NCBI GenBank assembly: GCA_034440235.1
Contig: JAWXBR010000029.1
Location: 50,145 to 114,144, forward strand
Direction: 5' to 3'
DNA: 64,000 nucleotides
Source of the DNA: JAWXBR01 sp034440235
GTDB lineage: Bacteria > Bacteroidota > Ignavibacteria > Kapaibacteriales > Kapaibacteriaceae
Below the pieces are notes generated by a model that saw only the letters and a program-made list of their open reading frames with translations, searched no databases and was not told the origin of the DNA. Positions 15,387 through 25,076 of this stretch are shown piece by piece (the first letter of the stretch is position 1; every line of letters starts with the position of its first letter). Position numbers and translations under genes: made by a program.

Positions 15387-17939
15387 TCAGACTTGTGCAT
15401 ATGCCACACGGTGAGCGTCTGTAAGATGCACGAGCGATGGGTGACTAGGTATCACACGGACCGTACATCCTTGCATTCCGCTTGCTTCGCACGTATAGTC
15501 GCCTTCATACACCCAATCGACACCGTTGTTAGACACAGGTTGTAAGGTTGTAGTGTGAGCTGGCGATATCTCACCTTTTGAGTCGACATGCCCATATACG
15601 GCCTGAACGATAACGTCCTCTGGTGTGAGCGATCCGAGGTGCACACGAGCCGATACATGAATGACCTTCCCAACGTGCGCGCCCGTTGCACCATGTACGG
15701 CAACATCGTGTACGCTCACATCACTCCATACAGAAGCGATACGATTGAAGAAAGTTACGGTCGAGCGTGCTTGTTCTGCTCCGTGCTCAACCATCCAGCG
15801 ATGTGCCTCGAGCGCGGGCAGGTATGACGATGTTGTGTATTCGCGAACCATGCGTAGTGCAGAGAACCTCGGAGCCAGCGTGCGAATGCTTCGCTTCATT
15901 GTCTGTACCCAGCGCTCGGGTACGCGCGTTTTACCCATGTCATAGAACATCGGGACGATTGCATGTTCGAGTAGATCGTAAAGTGTTTCACTATCTGCAA
16001 CATCCTGTTCCTCGGGCTCTAACATTTCGCCGCGTCCGATTGCAAAGCCATTGTGTCCGTCGTACCCTTCTGCCCACCACCCATCAAGAATAGAGAAATT
16101 AAGGCCGCCGTTCAACGCCGCCTTCATGCCACTCGTACCCGAGGCTTCATACGGACGTCTAGGGGTGTTGAGCCAGACATCGCAGCCCCTTACCATCAAG
16201 CGTGCTATAGACATCTCGTAGTCCTCAAGGAAGACAATGCGATGGTCGAGTTCATGCTTGCGAATTTTCTGAATTACCGATGCAATGAGTTCCTTGCCCT
16301 CTGTATCACGAGGGTGAGCCTTGCCGGCAAGGACGACCTGTACCGGACGCGACGCGTCGCTGATAATGCGTGTTAATCGACCCATATCGCGCATCAAAAG
16401 GTCGGCACGTTTGTAAGAAGCAAATCGACGCGCAAATCCGATGGTCAGCACATCTGGGTCGAGGTGCTCATGAATGCTGTTGATTTGCTCTTGGGTAAGC
16501 GACTCTTCGTGCTTATGCAGAATGTGTTCGCGCGCACCAAGTACGAGGCGCTCTCTTCGACGTTGATGTACACGCCACAATTCCATGCTTGGTATCGAAT
16601 CGACATTTGCCCAGGCGTCTGGTTCGTGCGGCTCTGTGCGCCATTGTAACCCGAGGTATCGATCGTATAGCTCTGCAATTTCAGAAGCTACCCACGTTGG
16701 TGTGTGAACTCCGTTTGTTACATAGCCGATTGGCACTTCGTTTAAACGGACGTGAGGCCAAACGTTCTTCCACATCGAACGCGAAACATGACCATGCAAT
16801 TCGCTCACTCCATTGCGATATGCCGCGCCTTTCAGACCTAGCACCGTCATCGAAAACTGCGTAGCTGGTAAAGAAGCGTCAGCAATACCAAGCGCAAGAA
16901 ACTCTTCCCAACGAATGCCCAACGTCTTTACGTATGCTGGGAAATATCGAAGCATGAGATCGATGTCGAATACCTCATTGCCTGCAGGCACGGGAGTGTG
17001 TGTTGTGAAAACGCTAGATGCCCGCGTAATCTGCCAAGCTTCTTCGAACGTGAGTGATTCGCGCTCGCGCAGTTGTTTCGTGCGTTCAAGCATACTGAAT
17101 GCAGCATGGCCTTCGTTAACGTGGCATACAGCCGGATCGATACCCAACGCGTAGAGGGCTCGCATGCCGCCTACTCCCAACATAATCTCTTGCATGATGC
17201 GCGCATCGGTGGTGCCACCATAAAGACGATCGGTAAGGTCTCTGAATTCGGATAGCTGGTTCTGAGAGATGTTCGTATCGAGCAGATATAACGCTACTCG
17301 TCCGACATTTACTCGCCATATCTGCGCATAACACGTACCGAGAGGCAGGTCGACGCTAATGATCAGGGGTGAACCTTCGGCACTTGTCACGGCAGTTACA
17401 GGTCCCGAAAAGAAGTCCTGCTCGAGATACTGCTCATTCTGCCACCCGCTTTGCGTAAGGTACTGCCTGAAATACCCTTCCTGGTAAAGCAGCCCAACGC
17501 CTACAAGCGGAAGTCCAAGGTCACTCGCACTCTTCAGATGGTCGCCCGCGAGCACACCGAGTCCGCCAGAATAGATTGGGAAGCTCTCGTGCAGGCCGAA
17601 CTCAGCACAGAAGTATGCGATGTATTGCGACGGACGTGCATCGACCGAAGCATACCAGCCGCGCTCTTCCATGTACTTGCGAAACAAGCTGTAGACTTCG
17701 TTAACGGCTGTGAGAAACTCAGCGCGCTCTGCTAGACCCTGAAGACGCTGATGCGAGAGCCGCGACAAGAGGGCAACAGGGTTGTGATGCACCTCTTCCC
17801 ATAGTGCTGGGTCGATGCGCTGGAACAAGCCCACAGCATCGGCATGCCAGCACCACCAGAAATTATAGGCGAGTTCTTTAAGGGGGCCGAGGGCAGGGGG
17901 CATCGTCGGCGAGACTACAAACGTCGTTACTGGTCTCAT
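15387..17939 (-). CDS. glgP: Alpha-glucan (glycogen/maltodextrin) phosphorylase
   Basis: An 850-residue GT35 phosphorylase of the bacterial/archaeal 'alpha-glucan phosphorylase' subtype, with an N-terminal DUF3417 segment ('PLKELAYNFWWCWHADAVGLF'-type start, residues about 15-110). Catalytic-core blocks are 'YSGGLGVLAGDHLKSASDLG', 'HVNEGHAAFSMLER', 'VFTTHTPVPAGNEVF' and 'GFARRFASYKRADLL'. The pyridoxal phosphate segment 'EASGTSGMKAALNGG' lies around residue 595 with the Schiff-base lysine in GMKA. It releases glucose 1-phosphate from storage glucan in the cytoplasm. The last ~120 residues form an extra beta-rich domain usual in this subtype. It diverges from the peptide-binding protein gene, with starts only about 33 bases apart. 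Confidence 0.93.
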   Translation of the reverse strand: MRPVTTFVVSPTMPPALGPLKELAYNFWWCWHADAVGLFQRIDPALWEEVHHNPVALLSRLSHQRLQGLAERAEFLTAVNEVYSLFRKYMEERGWYASVDARPSQYIAYFCAEFGLHESFPIYSGGLGVLAGDHLKSASDLGLPLVGVGLLYQEGYFRQYLTQSGWQNEQYLEQDFFSGPVTAVTSAEGSPLIISVDLPLGTCYAQIWRVNVGRVALYLLDTNISQNQLSEFRDLTDRLYGGTTDARIMQEIMLGVGGMRALYALGIDPAVCHVNEGHAAFSMLERTKQLRERESLTFEEAWQITRASSVFTTHTPVPAGNEVFDIDLMLRYFPAYVKTLGIRWEEFLALGIADASLPATQFSMTVLGLKGAAYRNGVSELHGHVSRSMWKNVWPHVRLNEVPIGYVTNGVHTPTWVASEIAELYDRYLGLQWRTEPHEPDAWANVDSIPSMELWRVHQRRRERLVLGAREHILHKHEESLTQEQINSIHEHLDPDVLTIGFARRFASYKRADLLMRDMGRLTRIISDASRPVQVVLAGKAHPRDTEGKELIASVIQKIRKHELDHRIVFLEDYEMSIARLMVRGCDVWLNTPRRPYEASGTSGMKAALNGGLNFSILDGWWAEGYDGHNGFAIGRGEMLEPEEQDVADSETLYDLLEHAIVPMFYDMGKTRVPERWVQTMKRSIRTLAPRFSALRMVREYTTSSYLPALEAHRWMVEHGAEQARSTVTFFNRIASVWSDVSVHDVAVHGATGAHVGKVIHVSARVHLGSLTPEDVIVQAVYGHVDSKGEISPAHTTTLQPVSNNGVDWVYEGDYTCEASGMQGCTVRVIPSHPSLVHLTDAHRVAYAQV

Positions 17940-17972
17940 GACTGTGGTGGCTGCATGGTGTACATTGCGTTG

Positions 17973-19712
17973 ATGAAGAACACGAAGTTAATCTTTCTCG
18001 CCCTGTTGGTTGGTTTGGGATTTGGATGCCGACCCGGACTTCCAAGTCATTTGCTGCGCGACGCCGAAGGCGGGAAGCGCCTCGGAGGCACATTCAGACT
18101 GAATATGCTCAGGGGTTCGCCAAACGGTCTCGACCCCGTTCGCATTAGCAGCAAACTGGCTGACGACATAGCCCTGAACATCTTCGACCGACTTATTACG
18201 TTCGATTCGACGCTCGGCGTTATCGGCGAGCTGGCACGGACGTGGGATATAAGCCCGGACGGACGCACCTATACGTTCCACCTGCGAACCGATGTGCGTT
18301 TTCACGACGATGTGTGTTTCTCAAACGCGCAAGGCCGCCTCATGAAGGCCTCTGACGTTGCGTATTCGTTTGGTAGAGCTTGCGATCCGCGCACAAACAC
18401 CGTTTCATTCTGGGCTTTCCAGAATCGGGTTGTTGGTGCGGTGCGATACTTCGATGCGTGCAAGGCAGGTACGTCGTCACTACGTGGATGGCCCGATGGA
18501 ATTTCTGTTCTAGACGATTCGACATTTTCTATTCAACTAGAAGCCCCATTTGCCCCCTTCCTGCTGACACTTGCAAACGGGTTTGGATGTGTCGTGCCAC
18601 ACGAAGCTGTCGAACATTATGGCGAGAATTTCAACCGACATCCGGTGGGGACGGGTCCGTTCCGCTTCGACCACTGGGAAGAAGACCGCTCTATGATCCT
18701 GGTGCGCAATCCGAAGTACTGGCAGCGCGACGCTACAGGAAACCAGCTTCCGTTGCTCGACACGGTGTTCATTTCTTTTATAAAAGATGATAACGTTCAG
18801 TTTTTGTCGTTTCAGCAGGGCGATCTCGACGAATGTTTTACAATTCCAACCGAGATATTTCCATCGATTATAAACAGATCGTTAACCGACGGATCTGTGC
18901 GCATGCACGAAAAGTTTTCGCAGTACCAATTGCAGGCTACCCCTGCATGGTGTACGTGGTTTGTAGACTTCTTATGCACGCAAAAACCATTCAGAGACGA
19001 CAGGGTGCGACGCGCCTTTGCGTTAAGCATCGACAGACATCGCATTGTGCGGTATGTGCTGGCAAATGCGCCAGCTGCGCCTGCGGAAGGTGGTATAACA
19101 CCACCCGTGTTGCCGTCGTATCAGACCAAAAGCATCGTTGGCCTCGGGTTCGATCCGGCTCGGGCACGAGCAGAGTTGGCCGCCGCTGGATATCAAGATG
19201 GCAAGGGGCTTGAAGGGCTCGTGTTGACCATTTACCCAGAGCCTCGTCTAAAGCAATGCGCAGAGGCCCTGCAGGAAATGTGGCAAGAACACCTGAATGT
19301 CGACGTGCGCATCGAGATCGTGCAATTCGCGCAGTTTCTTTCGATGGCCGAAGAAGGTAAGTTTCTTATGTGGGGTACGCGCTGGTATGGCGATTATCCC
19401 GATGCGGAGACTTTCTTAACATTGTTTAATGGTGACCTATTACCTCGTGATCCAAATGCGGCGTCGTATCCAAACAGCTCGCGTATTAATGATTCGTTAG
19501 CTACATCGTTGATCAGACTCGGAGTGAATGAGCCTCGCGTCGAAAAACGGCATGCTTACTACGCAGAAGCCGAAGCGCGCCTTGCTCACATGGCTCCGTC
19601 GGCACTTCTGTTCTACGAAATGCACTACCGTCTGCTACAACCATACGTACGCGGTTATCCACTCGACCCAATGGCTCGCATTGTTCTCAAACACATGTGG
19701 TTCGCATGGTGA
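17973..19712 (+). CDS. Peptide/nickel-type ABC transporter substrate-binding lipoprotein
   Basis: A member of the SBP_bac_5 family (DppA/OppA/NikA type). I start at the ATG at 17973, giving MKNTKLIFLALLVGLGFGC, a lipoprotein-like signal with Cys19; the open frame extends upstream to 17844 but that part is antisense to glgP. Family blocks are 'NIFDRLITFDSTLGVIGELA', 'WDISPDGRTYTFHLRTDVRF', 'ASDVAYSFGRA' and 'PVGTGPFRFDHW'. It would bind oligopeptides in the periplasm, yet no permease or ATPase genes are adjacent, so partners must lie elsewhere. The 3' end overlaps the start of the Sua5 gene, placing it at the head of a packed plus-strand unit with sua5, ptsH and ptsI. Confidence 0.85.
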   Translation: MKNTKLIFLALLVGLGFGCRPGLPSHLLRDAEGGKRLGGTFRLNMLRGSPNGLDPVRISSKLADDIALNIFDRLITFDSTLGVIGELARTWDISPDGRTYTFHLRTDVRFHDDVCFSNAQGRLMKASDVAYSFGRACDPRTNTVSFWAFQNRVVGAVRYFDACKAGTSSLRGWPDGISVLDDSTFSIQLEAPFAPFLLTLANGFGCVVPHEAVEHYGENFNRHPVGTGPFRFDHWEEDRSMILVRNPKYWQRDATGNQLPLLDTVFISFIKDDNVQFLSFQQGDLDECFTIPTEIFPSIINRSLTDGSVRMHEKFSQYQLQATPAWCTWFVDFLCTQKPFRDDRVRRAFALSIDRHRIVRYVLANAPAAPAEGGITPPVLPSYQTKSIVGLGFDPARARAELAAAGYQDGKGLEGLVLTIYPEPRLKQCAEALQEMWQEHLNVDVRIEIVQFAQFLSMAEEGKFLMWGTRWYGDYPDAETFLTLFNGDLLPRDPNAASYPNSSRINDSLATSLIRLGVNEPRVEKRHAYYAEAEARLAHMAPSALLFYEMHYRLLQPYVRGYPLDPMARIVLKHMWFAW

Positions 19713-20674
19713 CGTTGCATCTGGATGCTGTTCATGATCCTGCGGCTTCTGTGATGAAGGCAGCATTGTTGCTTCGGAATGGACTCCTCGTAGCTATTCC
19801 TACAGAAACTGTCTACGGACTTGCAGCTTGTATCAGCAATGAGGGTGCATTGGCAAATGTGTTTGCCGCTAAACGCCGACCTGTAGACAACCCGCTCATC
19901 GTTCACATTGCCAACCGCGCAGATGTGTACCTTATCGCACATGTAGATGCGTTGTCGGAACACCTTATCGATGCGTTTTGGCCGGGAGCATTAACGTTAG
20001 TGCTTGCAAAGAAAAAAGGCGTGAGCGAGCTGGTGACGGCGGGGCTCGATACTGTGGCAGTGCGGATGCCATCGCTTGGAATAACGCGCGACATTATTGC
20101 AGCGGCGGGTGAGCCCCTTGCGGCCCCTTCAGCAAATATCTCGGGACGTCCGAGTGCGACCACTGCACAACATGTTATCGACGATTTCGGTGGAAGTATT
20201 GCTGCCGTCGTAGACGCAGGCGCATGTGAGCAGGGCATTGAATCGACCGTTATTCGTGTTGTAGACGGTCGTGTAATGTTATTGCGTCCCGGAGGCATAA
20301 CCAGACAGCAGATCGAGTCGGTCATCGGTTCTGAACTGCTCAGTCCAGAAGCGCAGGACGCACGCACATCACCCGGAACGCGGCACAGGCACTATGCACC
20401 ACATGCTGCGGTGGTGTTGTGCGACACAGAGGATATGCTTCGGAGCGAGGCTGTGCCTGGAACAATTGTACTGTCGAAAGACCCTCCACCGATTGAAATT
20501 CCATGGCGTCGTTTAGACGCCACGACGCTTTTTGCGGAATTACGACGGGCCGATGATTTGCAGGTGAACAAAATTCTTGTACATTGTACCCACGCCGTCC
20601 GCATCGATGAAGCGCTTATGAATCGGCTCCGTATGGCAGCGGAACCTTTCAGAGAAAGTGATGTAGGCAAATGA
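19706..20674 (+). CDS. L-threonylcarbamoyladenylate synthase, Sua5 type
   Basis: The YrdC-like catalytic domain fills residues 1-190, with 'AIPTETVYGLAA', 'KRRPVDNPLIVHI', 'FWPGALTLVLAK', 'VAVRMPSLGITRDIIAA' and 'APSANISGRPSATTAQHV'; a C-terminal Sua5 domain follows (about 210-320), so this is the two-domain Sua5 rather than single-domain TsaC. It makes threonylcarbamoyl-AMP from Thr, bicarbonate and ATP, the first step of the universal t6A37 tRNA modification. The frame also opens at a GTG (19697); the ATG at 19706, inside the end of the upstream gene, is the simpler start. Its stop overlaps the ptsH start (ATGA). Confidence 0.92.
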   Translation: MVTLHLDAVHDPAASVMKAALLLRNGLLVAIPTETVYGLAACISNEGALANVFAAKRRPVDNPLIVHIANRADVYLIAHVDALSEHLIDAFWPGALTLVLAKKKGVSELVTAGLDTVAVRMPSLGITRDIIAAAGEPLAAPSANISGRPSATTAQHVIDDFGGSIAAVVDAGACEQGIESTVIRVVDGRVMLLRPGGITRQQIESVIGSELLSPEAQDARTSPGTRHRHYAPHAAVVLCDTEDMLRSEAVPGTIVLSKDPPPIEIPWRRLDATTLFAELRRADDLQVNKILVHCTHAVRIDEALMNRLRMAAEPFRESDVGK

Positions 20675-20937
20675 TCGAGACGACGGTTCGAGTGACTAAT
20701 CGCGCAGGTGTTCACACACGTCCAGCGGCCATGCTCGTGAAGCTGGCAGCCAAGTTCAAGTGCGAAATTTATCTGGTCCGCGATGGCTTTAATATCAATG
20801 CGAAGAGTATCATCGGCGTTATGACATTAGCTGCAGAACAAGGCTGTGAATTGGGTCTGCAGACTGATGGAGTCGATGAAGCCGCTGCAGCTGCGGCCAT
20901 GCAAGAGCTCTTTGCATCCGGATTCGGAGAACCGTGA
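20671..20937 (+). CDS. ptsH: Phosphocarrier protein HPr
   Basis: An 88-residue HPr. The phosphorylated histidine is His15 in 'NRAGVHTRPAAMLVKL', and the regulatory Ser46 lies in 'NAKSIIGVMTLAA', the usual HPr kinase target. HPr accepts phosphate from enzyme I and passes it to enzyme II proteins or regulators. The start overlaps the sua5 stop, and enzyme I follows at once. No enzyme II genes are in the window, so this pair may serve a regulatory rather than sugar-uptake role; that is inference. Confidence 0.95.
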   Translation: MIETTVRVTNRAGVHTRPAAMLVKLAAKFKCEIYLVRDGFNINAKSIIGVMTLAAEQGCELGLQTDGVDEAAAAAAMQELFASGFGEP

Positions 20938-20983
20938 TGTCGGGGGACAGCGACGGGTTCTTGTTCGACTCATCGGAGGCCGT

Positions 20984-22750
20984 ATGGCTGATGGTGTCTT
21001 CTTATGGAGACCGGTAAACCTGATGCTGCGATCTGCTGCACCACAGGGCGAACGTACGTTAAAGGGAATCCCTGCATCCGCAGGAATTGCCATTGGTCGC
21101 GCGTTTGTGCTAAGCATAGATTCCCCTTCGGTTAGCCATGAGCGAATAGAACCTGCGAGCATCCCACATGAAGTAACACGGTTCAAGAGTGCATTGGAGT
21201 CGGTCGCAGGCGAACTCGTCCACGCCATCGACTTGGCACGTCAAGAGTCCACGAACGTCAGTACCATCATCGAGTCGTTCTTGCTCATCGTGGGAGATCC
21301 GGTCATTTCAGGCAACATTGTTGGTCGAATAGAGACTGGCACACCAGCAGAAACCGCAGTTATGCAGGAATTCGATCATCATCAGAACATGCTCTACAAT
21401 GCGCGTGATTCGTTCCTGCGTGATCGCGCTCAGGATTTTGACCATGTCAAGGAGCGGTTGGTCGCAATCCTGCGGAATCAGACACTTTCTCACGCAGCTG
21501 CACGCAACAGCATTGTAGTCTCAGGGAGCATTACTCCACAGGACATGTTGTTCTTTAAGCAGACTCGAGCGCTGGGCTTCATTACAGAAATTGGCGGAAT
21601 TAACTCGCATGCCTGCATCATGGCACGTGATATGGGCATCCCCGCTGTTATTGGTATTCGCAATGCAACCAGCGACATAGTAAACAACATTACGATAATT
21701 GTCGATGGATATGCAGGCGTTGTAATCGTCGACCCTTCAGATGCAACACTTCGAGAGTATACAGCAAAACAAGAACAGGCTGAAGATTACAGGCGCCGAT
21801 TAGGCAAGCTCATTCAAGAGCCCGCCGTTACGATCGATGGTGCCACAGTTTGCCTGATGGCGAATGTCGACACGCCGAAACAGGTTGATGCTGCTGTGAT
21901 GGTGGGAGCAGATGGATTTGGACTTGTGCGTACGGAATACATGCTTGTTGAGCGCGGACGATATCCGTCGCACGAGGAACAGGTAGAGTGGTACACCGAT
22001 ATCGCAGATCGTGCGTTCCCAAAGACTGTTACGTTTCGTGCCTTTGATGTTGGTAGCGACAAATTCCGAGAAGGGATTCCACATCATGAAGACAATCCCG
22101 CGCTAGGGCTACGCGGCATACGGTTCCTACTATACCGTCCGGACATCTTCGAACAGCAGGCGTGTGCTGTACTTAAGGCGAGCGTTCACCGCAACGTGCG
22201 GTTTATGTTACCCATGGTTTGTGTTATCGAAGAGTTCGAGCAAGCGAAACACCTTATTCAGCACTGCATGCAAAAACTCGATGCAGACGGTTTTGAATAT
22301 GATGCCAGCATGCCTGTTGGCGTCATGATCGAAACACCTGCAGCAGCACTGCTTGCGGATGTTTTTGCAAAGGCTGCCGACTTCCTTAGTATCGGAACCA
22401 ATGACCTTGCTCAGTACACGCTTGCAACAGATCGCACCAACGAGTTGGTTGCCGATATCTTCGACGCGCTGCACCCATCGGTGTTAAAGCTTATTCGAAT
22501 GACTGTCGACGCTGCTCGTACATACGAGAAACCTGTAAGCCTGTGTGGCGAACTGGCTGGACATGCTGCAGCCACTGAGTTGCTTATCGGATTCGGCCTT
22601 ACCGAACTCAGCGTTTCCACATCGGTACTGCTGGAGCTCAAACAACGCATTCGTAGTGTTTCGAAAGAGGACTGTCTTGAGGTTGTTCGCAAGGCACTGG
22701 CGTGTACGACAACGTCAGAGGTGTATGCGGTGCTGGCTCACGGACGTTAG
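20984..22750 (+). CDS. ptsI: Phosphoenolpyruvate-protein phosphotransferase (PTS enzyme I)
   Basis: About 588 residues, close to the 570-580 usual for enzyme I. 'GIPASAGIAIGRAFVL' opens the N domain; the phosphorylated His lies in 'GGINSHACIMARDMG' near residue 207; the PEP-binding C domain has 'VRTEYMLVERG', 'FRAFDVGSDKF', 'NPALGLRGIRFLL', 'MIETPAAALLADVFA' and the catalytic Cys in 'VSLCGELAGH'. It transfers phosphate from PEP to HPr. The start is uncertain: ATG 20984 has GGAGG four bases upstream, while 21023 is an alternative. An out-of-frame ATG overlaps the ptsH stop (TGATG, 20937) and opens a 26-codon ORF crossing this start. The longer frame from 20846 overlaps ptsH and is unlikely. 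Confidence 0.93.
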   Translation: MADGVFLWRPVNLMLRSAAPQGERTLKGIPASAGIAIGRAFVLSIDSPSVSHERIEPASIPHEVTRFKSALESVAGELVHAIDLARQESTNVSTIIESFLLIVGDPVISGNIVGRIETGTPAETAVMQEFDHHQNMLYNARDSFLRDRAQDFDHVKERLVAILRNQTLSHAAARNSIVVSGSITPQDMLFFKQTRALGFITEIGGINSHACIMARDMGIPAVIGIRNATSDIVNNITIIVDGYAGVVIVDPSDATLREYTAKQEQAEDYRRRLGKLIQEPAVTIDGATVCLMANVDTPKQVDAAVMVGADGFGLVRTEYMLVERGRYPSHEEQVEWYTDIADRAFPKTVTFRAFDVGSDKFREGIPHHEDNPALGLRGIRFLLYRPDIFEQQACAVLKASVHRNVRFMLPMVCVIEEFEQAKHLIQHCMQKLDADGFEYDASMPVGVMIETPAAALLADVFAKAADFLSIGTNDLAQYTLATDRTNELVADIFDALHPSVLKLIRMTVDAARTYEKPVSLCGELAGHAAATELLIGFGLTELSVSTSVLLELKQRIRSVSKEDCLEVVRKALACTTTSEVYAVLAHGR

Positions 22751-22785
22751 TCTAACACTGCGACTTTCTGCGTAACATCGCCGAC

Positions 22786-24417
22786 ATGTTCATACGCTTT
22801 TCCGTTTTATTCGCGATGAGTTTGTTTCTGTGCGTGGCCTGTGCATTCGCTCGGACAGATGACGATTCCGTTTTTACGATTCGTACTATTCGCTATGATC
22901 AGCGTGATGTATTCGACTCAACGCAAGCCAGTTGGTTTTTTGCTGGATCGCTAGCAAACGCATTTCATACGATTACGCGCGAGTACATACTGGATGACGA
23001 GTTGTTATTCGAGGAAGGTGACGATGCTGATTCGTCGTTGCTTCATGAAACAGAACGCAACCTCCGACGAACCGGACTGTTCAGCGAAGTACGGGTGTCG
23101 TCCAAGCGTACAACCACTGACGAGGTCGACGTTCTGATATTCACGCAAGATCGCTGGTCGTTACGACCAGCTTTTCTGTTCGGTACCGGAGGTGGCATCA
23201 GCAACCTTGGTGGCAAACTCGAAGAAATAAACTTTCTTGGAACTGCAACGCGCCTGCTTGTGCAGGGGCTTTATCGTACTGAGAATGACATTGGTTGGGA
23301 AGGCACAGTGCAGATAATCCAGCGCCGATTGTTTCGCTCAGAGGTCGGCATAATGGCAACCATCGTCGCGAATAGCGTTCGAACCGAACAAGGGCTGTCG
23401 TTTGTAAAACCCTACCGCACAACAATTACTCCGTGGGCCTTTGGAGTAGACTTGCTTAACGCCTTTGGCGAAGACTTTACATACTCACGCAATGCAACTC
23501 CAGAGCTATTGCCTTTTCATGTACGCAGCGCGTTTGCATGGATATCACAAGCGTATAACGTCCGCGACCAACTCTTCATAAGTGCCAGTGTTCGAGCTAA
23601 CGATGTCTTCCGTTTTGTACAAGCCTCACGGCAAGCGTTCGACAACACAGGTCACGTACTCGTCGCCTTCTCTTCACTTCGTCAACGCTACACCCGAAGT
23701 ACGTTTCTTAACGGCTATGAAACAGAGGATTTGCAGGAAGGGGCTTGGGGATCTGCGACCATCGGACGTGTGTTCTCTATGGGCAATGGGGGCGAGTCGA
23801 TGTGGTACGTGCGTGGAGATGGCGAACAAAGTGGACTTATCTCAAACAACGTTTATTTGTTTGGCCGAGTAGCAGGCGCTTCTGGGTTTAATAGAACCGG
23901 AGGTCGTTATACATTTCTTGAGACCTCGGGCATTGGACACTGGAGAGCATCGGATCACATTGTGTTAACCTCTCGATTTCAAGTTCAGACCGCTTGGAAT
24001 TGGAATGCATACCGTCAGCTCGTACTTGACTTCCAGTCGGGCCTGCGTGGTTATAACGCGAACGGTCTTGCAGGCGACAATCGCTTTGTAGGTAACGCAG
24101 AAATACGCTGGTTTCCTGGCTGGAAGGCGTGGATATTCGGACTAAGTGCCGTTGCATTCTACGATGTTGGCACCGTTTGGCAGCAGGGGACATCGTTACA
24201 GCGGACGCAAATGCATCACGCCATCGGACTTGGCATACGCGTGCATAACCATACTGCTTCGGGTGCCGATGCCATCTATAGGTTCGACATTGCATACAAT
24301 CTCGACGATCGACGCATTGCCGCTATCATCTTTACTACAAACCAATTGTTCTCGGCATTCGGTTCTCATCAATATCGTCCACCGGACATTCTAGGGAAGG
24401 AGCTTGATCTGCAATGA
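22786..24417 (+). CDS. BamA/TamA-like outer-membrane barrel with POTRA-like N-terminus
   Basis: A 543-residue protein with a signal peptide (residues 1-23, ending AFAR). Residues about 75-125 resemble a POTRA module ('DSSLLHETERNLRRTGLFSE', then 'VDVLIFTQDRWSLRP'), the classic 'e..L...GlF..v' pattern. The rest looks like alternating beta strands of a 16-strand surface-antigen barrel: 'GLRGYNANGLAGDNRFVGNA' is the GxRG(Y/F) lid-lock motif with the following glycine-rich loop. With only one or two POTRA domains it is shorter than BamA and nearer the TamA/patatin-barrel type group; the substrate is unknown. The end overlaps deoC by four bases (ATGA), an unrelated metabolic gene. Confidence 0.75.
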   Translation: MFIRFSVLFAMSLFLCVACAFARTDDDSVFTIRTIRYDQRDVFDSTQASWFFAGSLANAFHTITREYILDDELLFEEGDDADSSLLHETERNLRRTGLFSEVRVSSKRTTTDEVDVLIFTQDRWSLRPAFLFGTGGGISNLGGKLEEINFLGTATRLLVQGLYRTENDIGWEGTVQIIQRRLFRSEVGIMATIVANSVRTEQGLSFVKPYRTTITPWAFGVDLLNAFGEDFTYSRNATPELLPFHVRSAFAWISQAYNVRDQLFISASVRANDVFRFVQASRQAFDNTGHVLVAFSSLRQRYTRSTFLNGYETEDLQEGAWGSATIGRVFSMGNGGESMWYVRGDGEQSGLISNNVYLFGRVAGASGFNRTGGRYTFLETSGIGHWRASDHIVLTSRFQVQTAWNWNAYRQLVLDFQSGLRGYNANGLAGDNRFVGNAEIRWFPGWKAWIFGLSAVAFYDVGTVWQQGTSLQRTQMHHAIGLGIRVHNHTASGADAIYRFDIAYNLDDRRIAAIIFTTNQLFSAFGSHQYRPPDILGKELDLQ

Positions 24418-25076
24418 ACGATATAGCATCATACATCGATCACACGCTGCTGAAACCAGATTGTACCGAGGCTCAAATACGTCTACTATGCGAAGAAGCC
24501 GCTCAATACAACTTCGCTAGTGTGTGCATACTACCCTGGCACATTTGCCTTGCATGCGAAGCGTTAGAGGCAACTAATATTCCTGTGTGTACGGTTGTCG
24601 GTTTTCCGTTAGGAGCAACACATACTGCATCGAAACTGCATGAGACACTGTTAGCACTCGATGATGGCGCACGTGAGATTGACATGGTAATAAATATTAC
24701 GGCTCTCAAAAGCGGAGCCTATGATTTGGTGCTTTCAGACATCCTGACTGTCTGTAATGTTGTTCACGAGCGTGAGGCGTTGATCAAAGTAATTATTGAA
24801 ACATGCCTTCTTACAGAAGAAGAAAAACTCCGCATGTGTTCTATGGTAACCCAAGCCGGTGCAGACTTTATTAAAACCTCGACAGGCTTTTCTTCGAGCG
24901 GTGCCACGTTTGAAGATGTTGCACTCCTGCGTGAGAATGTAGGCACAACAGTACGCGTTAAAGCTAGCGGTGGAATTCGCGACTACGAGTCGGCACTTTC
25001 TATGATTGCCGCTGGTGCTGAACGCCTCGGCACAAGTAGTGGTGTTGCAATTGTAAACGAAAGTCTTACTGGCTAG
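24414..25076 (+). CDS. deoC: Deoxyribose-phosphate aldolase
   Basis: A 220-residue class I aldolase that cleaves 2-deoxyribose 5-phosphate to glyceraldehyde 3-phosphate and acetaldehyde in deoxynucleoside salvage. The Schiff-base lysine lies near residue 153 in 'FIKTSTGFSSSGAT' and the second active-site lysine in 'VKASGGIRDY' near 183; 'IDHTLLKPDCTEAQI' is the conserved N-terminus. The start codon overlaps the stop of the barrel gene. The last 11 bases overlap the 3' end of prfC on the other strand. Confidence 0.96.
   Translation: MNDIASYIDHTLLKPDCTEAQIRLLCEEAAQYNFASVCILPWHICLACEALEATNIPVCTVVGFPLGATHTASKLHETLLALDDGAREIDMVINITALKSGAYDLVLSDILTVCNVVHEREALIKVIIETCLLTEEEKLRMCSMVTQAGADFIKTSTGFSSSGATFEDVALLRENVGTTVRVKASGGIRDYESALSMIAAGAERLGTSSGVAIVNESLTG

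Noticed and set aside
17844..17972. Upstream extension of the peptide-binding protein
   Set aside because: Antisense to the start of glgP; the lipoprotein signal at 17973 fits better.
20846..20983. Upstream start of enzyme I inside ptsH
   Set aside because: Residues do not match the enzyme I family and would overlap almost a third of ptsH.
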